This document shows, in pieces, positions 51,256 to 60,296 of a stretch of DNA of 64,000 nt. The position numbers were made by a program, and so were the translations under genes. Each line of letters starts with the position of its first letter. Positions within the stretch are counted from its first letter, which is position 1. The notes under the pieces were generated by a model. That model did no database searches and had not been told where the DNA came from. It saw only the letters and a list, made by a program, of their open reading frames with translations. Source of the DNA: Bacteroidales bacterium (GTDB taxonomy: Bacteria > Bacteroidota > Bacteroidia > Bacteroidales > F082); the NCBI GenBank assembly GCA_017616735.1, contig JAFZXP010000009.1, forward strand, positions 55,114 to 119,113. The letters run 5' to 3'.

Positions 51256-52122
51256 ATGAAATTCTTTATATGTGGTTGCAATGGTATGGCAGGTCATACC
51301 ATCAGCCTATACCTTCAGGAGCAAGGTCATGAAGTCTACGGCTTTGACCTTCAAGAGAGCAAATTAATCAAGAGTTTTGCCGGCAATGCTTTTGATACAG
51401 AAACAATAGCAAGAGTTATCAAGGAAGGCAAGTATGATACTGTTATTAACTGCATTGGCGTACTGAACCAGTTTGCAGAGAATAATCATGCGTTGGCAGC
51501 TTTCCTGAACAGCTACTTTCCTCATTTCCTGGCCAAGACTACAGAGGGCACAGATACCCAGGTGATTCACATGACCACTGATTGCGTGTTTTCAGGCAAG
51601 AAGGGTAGGTATACCGAACACGACCTTCGTGATGGCGAAACCTTCTACGACCGTAGTAAGGCACTTGGTGAACTAGATGACGAGAAGAATCTATCCCTGA
51701 GAAATTCCATCGTAGGAGCAGACATTAATCCTAAGGGTATTGGACTTTTGAACTGGTTTATGAATAACACTACTGGAGAAAACCCGGTAGTGAACGGTTA
51801 TACCAAGGCCATGTGGACTGGCCAGTGTACCTATCAGTTGGCAAAGACCATGGAAGCTGCCGCTAAAGAACGTGCTCATGGTTTGGTGAATGCCGTTCCG
51901 GATACGGATATCTCCAAATATGAACTTCTGAAAATGTTCAACAAGTATCTCCGTGGAGGTCGTGTTCAGATTAATCCAGTGGAGGGCGTGAATGCAGACA
52001 AGAGCCTGAAGCGTACCAATTGGGATTTCAACTACCGTATTCCCGATTACGAGCAGATGGTAGCTGAAATGGCAGAGTGGATTTATAAACATAAGGATTT
52101 ATATCCTCATTATAACCTGTAG
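51256..52122 (+). CDS. RmlD-like 4-ketoreductase of the UDP-L-RhaNAc branch (WbvR-like)
   Basis: This 288-residue short SDR protein has FICGCNGMAGHTISLYLQ, NCIGVLNQFAENNHA, MTTDCVFSGKKGRYTEHD and catalytic YDRSKALGE, an RmlD-type architecture. It lacks the C-terminal cupin domain that makes FnlB/CapF about 370 residues and 3-epimerising. The likely product is therefore UDP-L-RhaNAc, which a 2-epimerase (the WecB homologue or another enzyme) could convert to UDP-L-QuiNAc. Family assignment is firm; the product is inferred. Confidence 0.8.
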   Translation: MKFFICGCNGMAGHTISLYLQEQGHEVYGFDLQESKLIKSFAGNAFDTETIARVIKEGKYDTVINCIGVLNQFAENNHALAAFLNSYFPHFLAKTTEGTDTQVIHMTTDCVFSGKKGRYTEHDLRDGETFYDRSKALGELDDEKNLSLRNSIVGADINPKGIGLLNWFMNNTTGENPVVNGYTKAMWTGQCTYQLAKTMEAAAKERAHGLVNAVPDTDISKYELLKMFNKYLRGGRVQINPVEGVNADKSLKRTNWDFNYRIPDYEQMVAEMAEWIYKHKDLYPHYNL

Positions 52123-52125
52123 TAT

Positions 52126-53220
52126 ATGAGTTATCTGGTTAGCGTTGTAGTGCCTACCAAAAACAGGTACAAGTATCTAAAGTATCTGATAAAGCTTATA
52201 GATAATTTTCAGTTGCCGGAGTTGGAACTTGTCATTCAGGATAACTCGGACGATAATGCAGAAATGCTTGATTATCTCAAAGGATTTGATAATCCATGTA
52301 TCAAGTACTTTTATAGCTCAGACAAGTTAACCATGTCCGGTAATGCTGAGCGTGGTATTATGAATGCCTCTGGTGAGTATGTTTGCTATATCGGAGATGA
52401 TGATGGTGTTTGCAGGAATATCGTGAGCTGTGTAAGATGGATGAAGGAGAAAGAGCTTAAAGTGGCTGTAAGTGGGGCTGCTTGGTTTGTATGGGGAGGA
52501 AAGATCCGAATTTATCATGTTAAGAGTAGAATGATAGAAATTCTTAATTCTGAGAAAAAAAGAAAAGAATTAGCGAGAAAAGGCATGGTACTCAATAAGA
52601 CAATGCCAAATATCTATCAATCTATTGTTGAACGGCAATTATTGATAGATTTGTATAAGAAGCATGGGACTTTGTTTCCGAGTGTTCCACCAGATATAGC
52701 AGGTTCTTTAGTAATGTCTTATGCCGTAAAGGAGTATGCGAGTTTTAACTTTCCTGTTATAATTATTGGCTCTTCAGCGATGACGGGCGGAGGTGTTGTT
52801 AAAAGAGGCGGAGTGCTGCCATTGGAAGATGTGCCCTTCATTTCACAAAAAGACATTGAAATATGGGACAAACGAGTTCCTCCTTTATGGTGTGGTAATT
52901 ATGCATGGCTTAATTCTGCCATAAAAACATTGGAGTTTTTAAATCATCAGGAATTAATTAAAGATATTGATTTCGAGTACGGTTTAGCCGGAGCTATAGT
53001 ACACAGACCGAAGAAAAAAGAACTGTGGCGACTTTCATTCAAGTTTGCTAGGCGTAAAGTCTATTTTTGTTTTATATTGACTCTTCGGTTTATTAACTAC
53101 TGGATAGAGAAGATAAGTTTTAATATTGGTTTTAATACAAAGAATTCTTTCGGAAAAAAAGACATTATTGAAGCCGAAACATTTTTTATCGAGAATTATA
53201 ACGGACCATCATTCCAATAA
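52126..53220 (+). CDS. Glycosyltransferase family 2
   Basis: This 364-residue GT-A inverting glycosyltransferase has VSVVVPTKNRYKYLKYLI, the nucleotide-binding IQDNSDD and the metal-binding IGDDDGV. Later segments (WCGNYAWL) and a hydrophobic stretch near 300-325 may contact the membrane. The C-terminus is unusually polar. It is the second glycosyltransferase of the assembly block and starts three bases after the reductase stop. Confidence 0.88.
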   Translation: MSYLVSVVVPTKNRYKYLKYLIKLIDNFQLPELELVIQDNSDDNAEMLDYLKGFDNPCIKYFYSSDKLTMSGNAERGIMNASGEYVCYIGDDDGVCRNIVSCVRWMKEKELKVAVSGAAWFVWGGKIRIYHVKSRMIEILNSEKKRKELARKGMVLNKTMPNIYQSIVERQLLIDLYKKHGTLFPSVPPDIAGSLVMSYAVKEYASFNFPVIIIGSSAMTGGGVVKRGGVLPLEDVPFISQKDIEIWDKRVPPLWCGNYAWLNSAIKTLEFLNHQELIKDIDFEYGLAGAIVHRPKKKELWRLSFKFARRKVYFCFILTLRFINYWIEKISFNIGFNTKNSFGKKDIIEAETFFIENYNGPSFQ

Positions 53221-53236
53221 TCTAAATGATTTTAAT

Positions 53237-54130
53237 ATGGCACAGTGGATAAAAAAAGTATTGTACGGCCACTATTTCTTTAAGGCCCTATACACAATTA
53301 GTCCCAAGATGGGGGCAAGTTATATTTTTCGCAAGTTCTTTCACAGAAGCATAGATTGGAAGAACCCTAAAAATTTGCAGGAGAAAACTTATTGGCTTTT
53401 ATATAACACGAATACAGATTTATGGACTCGTTGTGCGGACAAATATAGAGTCAGAGAGTTTGTCAAAGAAAAAGGTCTTGAGCCTTTATTAACTGGGTTA
53501 TATGGTCATTGGGAAAATGTCGATGATATCGACTTTACTTCTTTACCTAATCAGTTTGTCCTGAAGGCGAATAATGGTTGTCATTCTGTAATGGTCGTCA
53601 AAAATAAGAACAAGGCAGATCTTGATGGTATTAAAAAAGAAATAAAGTCATGGTTTAAGTATCCTTATGGTTATATGGGTTCTCAAAAACACTATTTGCG
53701 AATAAAACCATGTATTGTGGCTGAGCAATTGCTTGAGGAGAAAGGTGCGTATAAACAATTATCACCACATTCTCTAGTTGATTACAAGATTTGGTGTTTT
53801 AACGGAAAGGCAGAATGCATTCTTGTTGTATTTGATCGTGCGCCAGGCTTTACCCAACAAGCCATCTACGACTTGAATTGGAAGAATATATCTTCTTCTG
53901 TCTTTGCAGCAGATTACTATAAAGAAGATTTGCCAAAACCCGAGAACCTTGAACAGATGATTAAATATGCTGAGGCCCTGTCTGCCGGAATTCCAGAGGT
54001 TCGTGTGGATTTCTACAATATTGAAGGAAAGATATATTTTGGTGAAATGACTTTCACAGCCGGTTATGGAGATCTTACAGATAGCTATTATGAGTATTTG
54101 GGCAGTAAGGTCGTGTTGCCGAAGATATAG
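53237..54130 (+). CDS. TupA-like ATP-grasp protein
   Basis: This protein of about 297 residues matches the ATP-grasp family typified by TupA (teichuronopeptide biosynthesis). It has QFVLKANNGCHSVMVV, PCIVAEQLLEE, DYKIWCFNG and EVRVDFYNIEGKIYFGEMTF, the nucleotide and Mg-binding strands. The family forms amide bonds between amino acids and glycan carboxyls. A start at 53126 would overlap the preceding gene by 95 bases; ATG 53237 is preferred. With opine dehydrogenase and ornithine genes next, it is the likely ligase for an amino-acid substituent. Confidence 0.83.
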   Translation: MAQWIKKVLYGHYFFKALYTISPKMGASYIFRKFFHRSIDWKNPKNLQEKTYWLLYNTNTDLWTRCADKYRVREFVKEKGLEPLLTGLYGHWENVDDIDFTSLPNQFVLKANNGCHSVMVVKNKNKADLDGIKKEIKSWFKYPYGYMGSQKHYLRIKPCIVAEQLLEEKGAYKQLSPHSLVDYKIWCFNGKAECILVVFDRAPGFTQQAIYDLNWKNISSSVFAADYYKEDLPKPENLEQMIKYAEALSAGIPEVRVDFYNIEGKIYFGEMTFTAGYGDLTDSYYEYLGSKVVLPKI

Positions 54131-54155
54131 TAAATATAATTAATACAAAGATAAA

Positions 54156-55358
54156 ATGAAGAAATTAGTCGTTTGTGGTGGCGGTAGCAGCGCCCACACC
54201 CTGATTCCCTTTTTGAAGGATTCTATTTTTGAGGTGTCTATGTACACTTCTCGCCCCGATCAGTGGGCAAAAACCATAGATTTGGAGTGGCATGATCCAT
54301 CAGGGAAAGTGCTCGGTCGCTATAGTGGTGCAATTGCTAAAGCTTCGTCAGAGCCTAAAGAACTTTTCCCAGATGCGGACTATGTGGTTTTTTGTATGCC
54401 CGTCCATAAGTATCGTGTATGTTTACATCAGATAGCTCCTTATCTTAATAAGGAGAAAACTGTTTTCCTTGGAACTGTATATGGCCAAGGTGGTTGGAAT
54501 TGGATGGTTGATGAAGTTAAGCAAGAGTTTAAGCTGGATAATGTTGTGACCTTTGCCTTTGGTCTCATCCCATGGATTTGCCGTATTATTAAATATGGAC
54601 ACGTAGGTGTTACATACGGCTGTAAAGCCGCCAATTATGCTGCTTGCTATCCGAAACAATATTTCAAGCAGATTGACGAAGAATTGCTTGAACACATCTG
54701 CTATAAATGGTTTGGCAAAGGCAAAGTGGAGCATGCTGATAATTTTCTGTCATTAACCCTTTCCGTCGACAATCAAATCATCCATACTTCTCGGTGCCTG
54801 GGTTTGTATAAAGTATATGGCCGCACATGGGAGAACAAGGAAGATGTCCCTTGGTTCTACAAAGATTATGATGATGTCTCTGCTAATCTGTTAGCAGCAC
54901 TTGATGACGACTACACTAAGATACGAGAAGCTATCATTAGTATGCATCCAGAGAAGGACTATCGTTACATGCTTGATTATCTTGCTTTGGAGCGTTTCTC
55001 CTACAAGTCTCAGAATACAGATATTAAGGAGTCGTTTGTGACATCGCAAACGCTGGTTTCAATTGGTACTCCAGTGATTCAGAATACAGAAGGGTTATGG
55101 GAGGTGGATCGTAATCACCGTTTCTTCTTGGATGATATATACTATGGAAATTGTATTGCCAAATGGATGGCAGAGCAACTGAGTATAGAAACCCCTACAA
55201 TTGATGAAATTCTTCATTGGGCACAGCTGGTAAGAGGAGAGAAGATTATTTCTGATGAAAACCGTCTTATTACTGATAGTCCAGACCTGAAGGTTCCTTT
55301 GAAATGCGGCATCCCAAGTGTATATGGTTTTGAATCCATCGAGGACTGCATTGATTAA
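54156..55358 (+). CDS. Opine (octopine/nopaline-type) dehydrogenase
   Basis: This 400-residue protein starts with a Rossmann motif VVCGGGSSAHTLI (G8-G10). The octopine/nopaline-dehydrogenase C-terminal domain carries the HPEKDYRYMLDYLALERFSY segment, with the conserved His/Asp region around residue 258. The family reductively condenses an amino acid (often Arg, Orn or Lys) with a 2-keto acid using NAD(P)H. It is followed by genes for ornithine synthesis and preceded by a TupA-like ligase. The predicted substrate is ornithine with pyruvate or 2-oxoglutarate, which is an inference from context. Confidence 0.8.
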   Translation: MKKLVVCGGGSSAHTLIPFLKDSIFEVSMYTSRPDQWAKTIDLEWHDPSGKVLGRYSGAIAKASSEPKELFPDADYVVFCMPVHKYRVCLHQIAPYLNKEKTVFLGTVYGQGGWNWMVDEVKQEFKLDNVVTFAFGLIPWICRIIKYGHVGVTYGCKAANYAACYPKQYFKQIDEELLEHICYKWFGKGKVEHADNFLSLTLSVDNQIIHTSRCLGLYKVYGRTWENKEDVPWFYKDYDDVSANLLAALDDDYTKIREAIISMHPEKDYRYMLDYLALERFSYKSQNTDIKESFVTSQTLVSIGTPVIQNTEGLWEVDRNHRFFLDDIYYGNCIAKWMAEQLSIETPTIDEILHWAQLVRGEKIISDENRLITDSPDLKVPLKCGIPSVYGFESIEDCID

Positions 55359-55403
55359 TCGAAAATCAATCACGTAATATAATAATCTGAAAAACACACC
55401 TAG

Positions 55404-55412
55404 AAAGGAGGT
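55404..55412 (+). promoter_or_regulatory. Strong Shine-Dalgarno-like site without an adjacent ATG
   Basis: AAAGGAGGT lies 45 bases upstream of the argC ATG, too far to serve it, and no ATG/GTG/TTG follows at 5-12 bases. Such perfect sites are rare in Bacteroidota and could be a leftover from a Firmicutes-type donor of the arg block. Confidence 0.4.
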
Positions 55413-55457
55413 ATCGCAATAATACTTAAATAGAGGCAATTAATATTATACGTTGTA

Positions 55458-56501
55458 ATGATAAAAGTTGGAATAATAGGCTCGACAGGTTATGCGGGCA
55501 GTGAATTGGTGAGGTTGCTGCTTCAACGCAGCGATGTGAAGATTGAGTGGTATGGCTCTCATAGCTATATTGGGAAGAAATACGCAGATGTGTATAGAAA
55601 TTTCTTCCAGCTGGTAGATGCAGAATGCTTAGATGATAACTTGGAAGCACTGGTAGAACAAGTAGACGTGGTTTTCACGGCCACTCCACAAGGTCTTTGT
55701 GCAGCACTTGTTTCAGAGGATGTGCTGAAGAAGATAAAAGTAATCGACTTGAGTGCGGATTTCCGCATTAAGGATGTTTCTGTTTATGAGAAATGGTACG
55801 GAATAGAACATAAATCCCCTCAGTTTATCGCTGAAGCGGTTTATGGTTTGTGTGAGATTAACCGTGAGGCTGTGAAGAAAGCAAGATTAGTTGCCAATCC
55901 TGGTTGTTATCCTACTTGTTCTACACTCTCTATCCAGCCTGTTTTGAAAGCAGGACTAATTGATCCCAAGAGCATTATCATTGATGCAAAGTCAGGAACA
56001 TCAGGGGCAGGTAGAGGCGCTAAAGTAGATAATCTTTATTGCGAGGTTAATGAAAGCATTAAAGCATATGGAGTGACTGTCCATCGTCACACCCCGGAGA
56101 TTGAAGAGCAACTGAGTTATATAGCAGGGAAAGAAGTTCTGATTAACTTCACTCCTCATTTGGTACCTATGAATAGAGGTATCTTGATTACAGCATATGC
56201 TAACTTATTAAAGCCTGTCACATATGAGGAAGTGAAGAAACTTTATGATGATTGTTATGAGGGTGAAAGATTCGTAAGGGTTCTAGACAAGAATATATGC
56301 CCAGAGACCAGAAATGTTCATGGTAGCAACTATGTGGATGTTAACTTCAGGATTGATGAGCGTACCAACCGCATCATAATGATGGGTGCGATGGATAATC
56401 TTGTAAAGGGTGCAGCCGGTCAGGCTATCCAAAATATGAACCTGATGTTTGGTTTACCTGAGGAAACTGGCCTTCTTCAAGTACCGATGTTCCCTTGTTA
56501 A
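55458..56501 (+). CDS. argC: N-acetyl-gamma-glutamyl-phosphate reductase ArgC
   Basis: ArgC reduces N-acetylglutamyl phosphate to the semialdehyde with NADPH. The 347-residue protein begins VGIIGSTGYAGSELVRLLL, has TPQGLC, the catalytic C150 in VANPGCYPT, SGTSGAGRGAK and VHRHTPEIEEQL, all ArgC markers. It opens a five-gene ornithine block within the capsule locus, 99 bases after the opine dehydrogenase. Confidence 0.95.
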   Translation: MIKVGIIGSTGYAGSELVRLLLQRSDVKIEWYGSHSYIGKKYADVYRNFFQLVDAECLDDNLEALVEQVDVVFTATPQGLCAALVSEDVLKKIKVIDLSADFRIKDVSVYEKWYGIEHKSPQFIAEAVYGLCEINREAVKKARLVANPGCYPTCSTLSIQPVLKAGLIDPKSIIIDAKSGTSGAGRGAKVDNLYCEVNESIKAYGVTVHRHTPEIEEQLSYIAGKEVLINFTPHLVPMNRGILITAYANLLKPVTYEEVKKLYDDCYEGERFVRVLDKNICPETRNVHGSNYVDVNFRIDERTNRIIMMGAMDNLVKGAAGQAIQNMNLMFGLPEETGLLQVPMFPC

Positions 56502-56514
56502 TTGATTTGTGCAG

Positions 56515-56961
56515 ATGGAGTTAAGAACGATGACCCCTTGCGACTATGATAGGGTATATGCACTCTGGAAAAGCATCAAGGGATTTGGTATCAGAAAAGT
56601 TGATGATTCGAGAGAAGGCGTTGAAGCCTTCCTGAAAAGAAATCCAACAACTAGTGTGGTTGCAGAAAAGGATGGCGAAATAGTAGGGGCGATTCTTTGT
56701 GGCCATGATGGTAGATACGGCTATATGTATCACGTCTGTGTACAGGAAGAATATCGCCGCCAGGGAATTGGTAAAGATATGGTTGTTTTCTGTATGAGGG
56801 CTTTAAAAGAAGAGCATATCAATAAGATTGCTCTGATTGCTTTCATAACCAATGATGCTGGTAATGCTTTTTGGCACCAGATAGGCTGGAAGCCCCGCGC
56901 AGACTTGAACTACTATGATTTTACCCTCAACGAAGAGAATATAATAGCATTTAACGAATAA
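56515..56961 (+). CDS. GNAT-family N-acetyltransferase in the ornithine block
   Basis: This protein of about 148 residues has the acetyl-CoA motif YRRQGIGKDMVVFCM and a C-terminal WKPRADLNYYDF. A GTG at 56509 is an alternative start; ATG 56515 fits the family better. It lies between argC and argJ with a one-base overlap onto argJ (TAATG). It may supply N-acetylglutamate (an ArgA-like role) to prime the cycle, or acylate the final amino substituent; sequence alone cannot tell. Confidence 0.8.
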   Translation: MELRTMTPCDYDRVYALWKSIKGFGIRKVDDSREGVEAFLKRNPTTSVVAEKDGEIVGAILCGHDGRYGYMYHVCVQEEYRRQGIGKDMVVFCMRALKEEHINKIALIAFITNDAGNAFWHQIGWKPRADLNYYDFTLNEENIIAFNE

Positions 56962-58184
56962 TGAAACAAATTGAAGGTGGCATAACAGCTGCAAAAGGTT
57001 TTGAGGCAGCGGGTGTCAATGCTGGTATCAAATACAAGAATCGCAACGATATGGCTATTATCTATAGTGAAAAGCCATGTGTCGCTGCGGGAGTGTTTAC
57101 GACTAATATTGTAAAGGCAGCACCTGTCCTATGGGATAGGTACTTGATTGATCATTTTGATGATATGCATGCCGTTATCATCAATGCTGGCATAGCCAAT
57201 GCTTGCACAGGTGAGGAAGGTATGGGTTATTGCAAGCAAACCTCAGAAGTCGCTGGAAAGATTCTGAATATTGATTCTAATAGTGTGGCTGTTGCTTCAA
57301 CTGGTGTCATAGGAATGCAATTACCTATAGATAGAATTATCAATGGTATTTCCTTATTAAAGGAAGCCAAGGGTGATTCTTTGGAGCATGGACATATGGC
57401 TGCACAGTCTATTATGACAACCGACACCAAACCAAAAGAAATTGCTTTCAAGTTCGAGGTAGGTGGCAAAACGGCAATCATTGGTGGCATGTGTAAAGGT
57501 TCCGGAATGATACACCCCAATATGTGTACCATGCTTTGTTTTATTACTACAGATGTTGCAATTAAGAAGTCTCTATTGGCTGAAGCACTCAGCAATGATG
57601 TGGTTGATACATTTAACATGGTGTCTGTAGATGGAGATACCTCCACCAATGACACAGTGCTTGTAATGGCAAATGGAGAAGCCGGTAACGCCATAATTGA
57701 GAATAAAGGTTCAGATTATGATGTGTTTTGCAGAGCCCTTCATGCGGTAATGGAGGGTATTTCAAAAATGATTGCCGGTGATGGAGAAGGTTGTACGTGC
57801 TTATTTGAATGCAAAGTGGTAAATGCGAACACTAAAGAAAACGCAAGAACCCTTGCTAAGAGTGTTATCACTTCTAACTTGACGAAGGCCGCCATATTTG
57901 GACATGATGCCAACTGGGGTAGAATTCTTTGTGCGCTAGGGTACTCTGGAGTTAATTTTGATCCTTATAAGGTGGATATCTTCTTTGAAAGTAAAGCTGG
58001 TAAACTCAAGATAGTTGAGAACGGCATCAGTACTGGTTATAGCGAAGAAAAAGCCACAGAGATTCTTTCACAGGAGTATGTAACAGCTCTGTGTGATATG
58101 AAAGATGGAGCAGAAGAAGCCACAGCCTGGGGCTGTGACTTAACATACGAATACGTGAAGATTAACGGAGATTATAGATCATAG
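56961..58184 (+). CDS. argJ: Glutamate N-acetyltransferase / ornithine acetyltransferase ArgJ
   Basis: ArgJ recycles the acetyl group from N-acetylornithine to glutamate, releasing ornithine. The 407-residue precursor is self-cleaved before the nucleophile Thr. T190 lies in GSGMIHPNMCTML, where the usual Ala is Cys. VDGDTSTNDTVLVMANG and FGHDANWGRI are further markers. Bacteroidota generally use a succinylated, ArgJ-independent route, so this gene points to transfer. It shares a one-base overlap with the GNAT gene. Confidence 0.93.
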   Translation: MKQIEGGITAAKGFEAAGVNAGIKYKNRNDMAIIYSEKPCVAAGVFTTNIVKAAPVLWDRYLIDHFDDMHAVIINAGIANACTGEEGMGYCKQTSEVAGKILNIDSNSVAVASTGVIGMQLPIDRIINGISLLKEAKGDSLEHGHMAAQSIMTTDTKPKEIAFKFEVGGKTAIIGGMCKGSGMIHPNMCTMLCFITTDVAIKKSLLAEALSNDVVDTFNMVSVDGDTSTNDTVLVMANGEAGNAIIENKGSDYDVFCRALHAVMEGISKMIAGDGEGCTCLFECKVVNANTKENARTLAKSVITSNLTKAAIFGHDANWGRILCALGYSGVNFDPYKVDIFFESKAGKLKIVENGISTGYSEEKATEILSQEYVTALCDMKDGAEEATAWGCDLTYEYVKINGDYRS

Positions 58185-58205
58185 AAAACGAAAGGGCAAT
58201 TAGGT

Positions 58206-59093
58206 ATGTATGAGGAACTTATAAAGAAGGCAGAAGTGCTGATAGAGGCATTGCCTTACATTGAAAGATTCAATCGTAAAGTAGTCATTATTAAGTATGG
58301 TGGAAGTGCCATGCTGGATGAAAACTTGCAAAAGCAAGTAATTCAGGATGCCGTTCTGCTTAAGTTGGTAGGATTCAAGCCAATTATCGTCCATGGAGGC
58401 GGTAAGGAAATCAGTAAGTGGGTTGAAAAAGCAGGAATGGAGGCTCGTTTTGTTAATGGACTCCGTGTAACTGATGAACCAACCATGGAGATTGCTGAAA
58501 TGGTGCTTAATAGAGTGAATAAGACTCTTGTAAAAATGATTGAGCAATTAGGTGTTCATAGTATTGGTATCAGTGGTAAAGACGGAGGAATGCTTCATGT
58601 TCATAAAAAACTGTCTAGGGGCGAAGATATTGGTCTTGTAGGAGATATTGATAGGGTTAATCCTAAGATACTCAACGATCTTATTTCTAATGATTACCTT
58701 CCGGTTGTTTGTCCTGTGGGATATGACGACAACTTTGACACTTACAATATCAATGCAGATGATGCGGCCTGTGCTATTGCTAAGGCTATGAAGGTAGAAA
58801 AGTTAGCGTTCCTTTCAGATGTGCCAGGTGTTTATAGAGATCCAAGCGACCCGACATCTTTGATATATGAGCTTCCATATGATGAGTTGACGACACTCAT
58901 TGAAAGTGGAGCTATTACTGGAGGTATGTTACCAAAATTGAAGAGCTGTAAAGATGCGATTGATAATGGTGTATCTCGTGTGCATATTATGGACGGCCGT
59001 GTTCCTCATTGTGTGTTACTCGAAATCTTTACGAATCAAGGTATTGGAACAGCTATTTTGAGTAAGAACAGTGAACGCTATTATAAAGGATAA
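58206..59093 (+). CDS. argB: Acetylglutamate kinase ArgB
   Basis: ArgB phosphorylates N-acetylglutamate. The 295-residue amino-acid-kinase-fold protein has [37 protein letters not shown] and [15 protein letters not shown], matching the ArgB signature. Its length with the N-terminal helix ([19 protein letters not shown]) resembles arginine-regulated hexameric ArgB. The argD start follows after four bases. Confidence 0.94.
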   Translation: MYEELIKKAEVLIEALPYIERFNRKVVIIKYGGSAMLDENLQKQVIQDAVLLKLVGFKPIIVHGGGKEISKWVEKAGMEARFVNGLRVTDEPTMEIAEMVLNRVNKTLVKMIEQLGVHSIGISGKDGGMLHVHKKLSRGEDIGLVGDIDRVNPKILNDLISNDYLPVVCPVGYDDNFDTYNINADDAACAIAKAMKVEKLAFLSDVPGVYRDPSDPTSLIYELPYDELTTLIESGAITGGMLPKLKSCKDAIDNGVSRVHIMDGRVPHCVLLEIFTNQGIGTAILSKNSERYYKG

Positions 59094-59097
59094 AGCA

Positions 59098-60276
59098 ATG
59101 ACAAAGTCAGAACAAATCATACAGGCTGCAGATTCCGCCTATTTGTCTATATATCGTAGATTTCCGGTGGTTTTTGATCACGGAGATGGCGTATATCTAT
59201 ACGATGTTGAAGGAAAGAAGTATCTGGATTTTGGTGCAGGTATTGCCGTTATGGGATTAGGTTATGGCCATAAGCGTTATAACGAGGCACTAAAAAAACA
59301 GATAGACAAACTCATTCATACTTCTAATCTGTTCTATCACGAGCCTGGGGCAGAAGCCGCACAGAAGCTACGTGATGCATCAGGTTTAAATCATGTGTTC
59401 TTTACAAACAGTGGTACGGAGGCTGTTGAAGGTGCATTGAAACTTGCCAAAAAGCACGCAAATCAGGCTGGAAAGAATGACTATGACATCATTGCAATGA
59501 AGCATAGTTTCCATGGCCGTTCTCTAGGCGCTCTTAGTGTGACAGGAAATGACCATTATCAAGAGCCATTCAGACCTCTGATTCAGAATATCAAGTTTGC
59601 GGACTATAATGATTTGAAGAGCGTAGAGGCGCTCGTTTCTGATAATACTTCAGCTGTGATTATGGAAACTATTCAAGGCGAAGGCGGTATTTATCCTGCA
59701 ACTGAAGAGTTCTTGAATGGCGTTCGTGCGCTTTGTGACAAACATAATGCACTCCTTATTCTAGATGAGATTCAGTGTGGTATGGGAAGGTCTGGTTATA
59801 TGTTTGCCTTCCAAAAATATGATATCGAGCCTGATATTTTACTCTGCGCAAAAGCCCTCGGTTGTGGCGTTCCTGTGGGGGCATTCGTTTGCAACGACAA
59901 GGCGGCTTCTATGACCTATGGAGATCACGGTACTACATACGGAGGTAATCCTTTAGTCTGTGCAGCAGTGAGCGAGGTGTTTGATATTTTCAAGGAAGAG
60001 AAGATTGTTGAACATGTCAAGGAAGTCGGCGAATACCTTTGGAATAAACTTGAAGAACTGAAGTCCAAGTACGACTGCATTGTTGACCATAGAGGAAGAG
60101 GATTGATACAGGGCCTTGAGTTTAGTTTTGAACCGAAGGACCTGGTACGAAAGTGTTTGGATGGCGGACTGGTGGTGATTGCTGCAGAGAATAAAACTGT
60201 TCGTTTTGTGCCACCTCTTGTGATCAATTATGGTGATGTGGACGAGATGGTTGAGATGTTAGTCAGTCTATTATAA
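59098..60276 (+). CDS. argD: Acetylornithine aminotransferase ArgD
   Basis: ArgD is a PLP enzyme forming N-acetylornithine. The protein is 392 residues from ATG 59098; an upstream in-frame ATG at 59071 lies inside argB and is unlikely. It has FTNSGTEAVEGALKLA, HSFHGRSLGAL, LILDEIQCGMGR, PLP Lys K252 in LCAKALGCGVPVGAF and HGTTYGGNPL. It completes the route from acetylglutamate to ornithine with argC, argJ and argB. No argF, argG or argH is in the window, so ornithine rather than arginine looks like the end product. Confidence 0.94.
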   Translation: MTKSEQIIQAADSAYLSIYRRFPVVFDHGDGVYLYDVEGKKYLDFGAGIAVMGLGYGHKRYNEALKKQIDKLIHTSNLFYHEPGAEAAQKLRDASGLNHVFFTNSGTEAVEGALKLAKKHANQAGKNDYDIIAMKHSFHGRSLGALSVTGNDHYQEPFRPLIQNIKFADYNDLKSVEALVSDNTSAVIMETIQGEGGIYPATEEFLNGVRALCDKHNALLILDEIQCGMGRSGYMFAFQKYDIEPDILLCAKALGCGVPVGAFVCNDKAASMTYGDHGTTYGGNPLVCAAVSEVFDIFKEEKIVEHVKEVGEYLWNKLEELKSKYDCIVDHRGRGLIQGLEFSFEPKDLVRKCLDGGLVVIAAENKTVRFVPPLVINYGDVDEMVEMLVSLL

Positions 60277-60296
60277 CATTATTCAAATACATTGAG

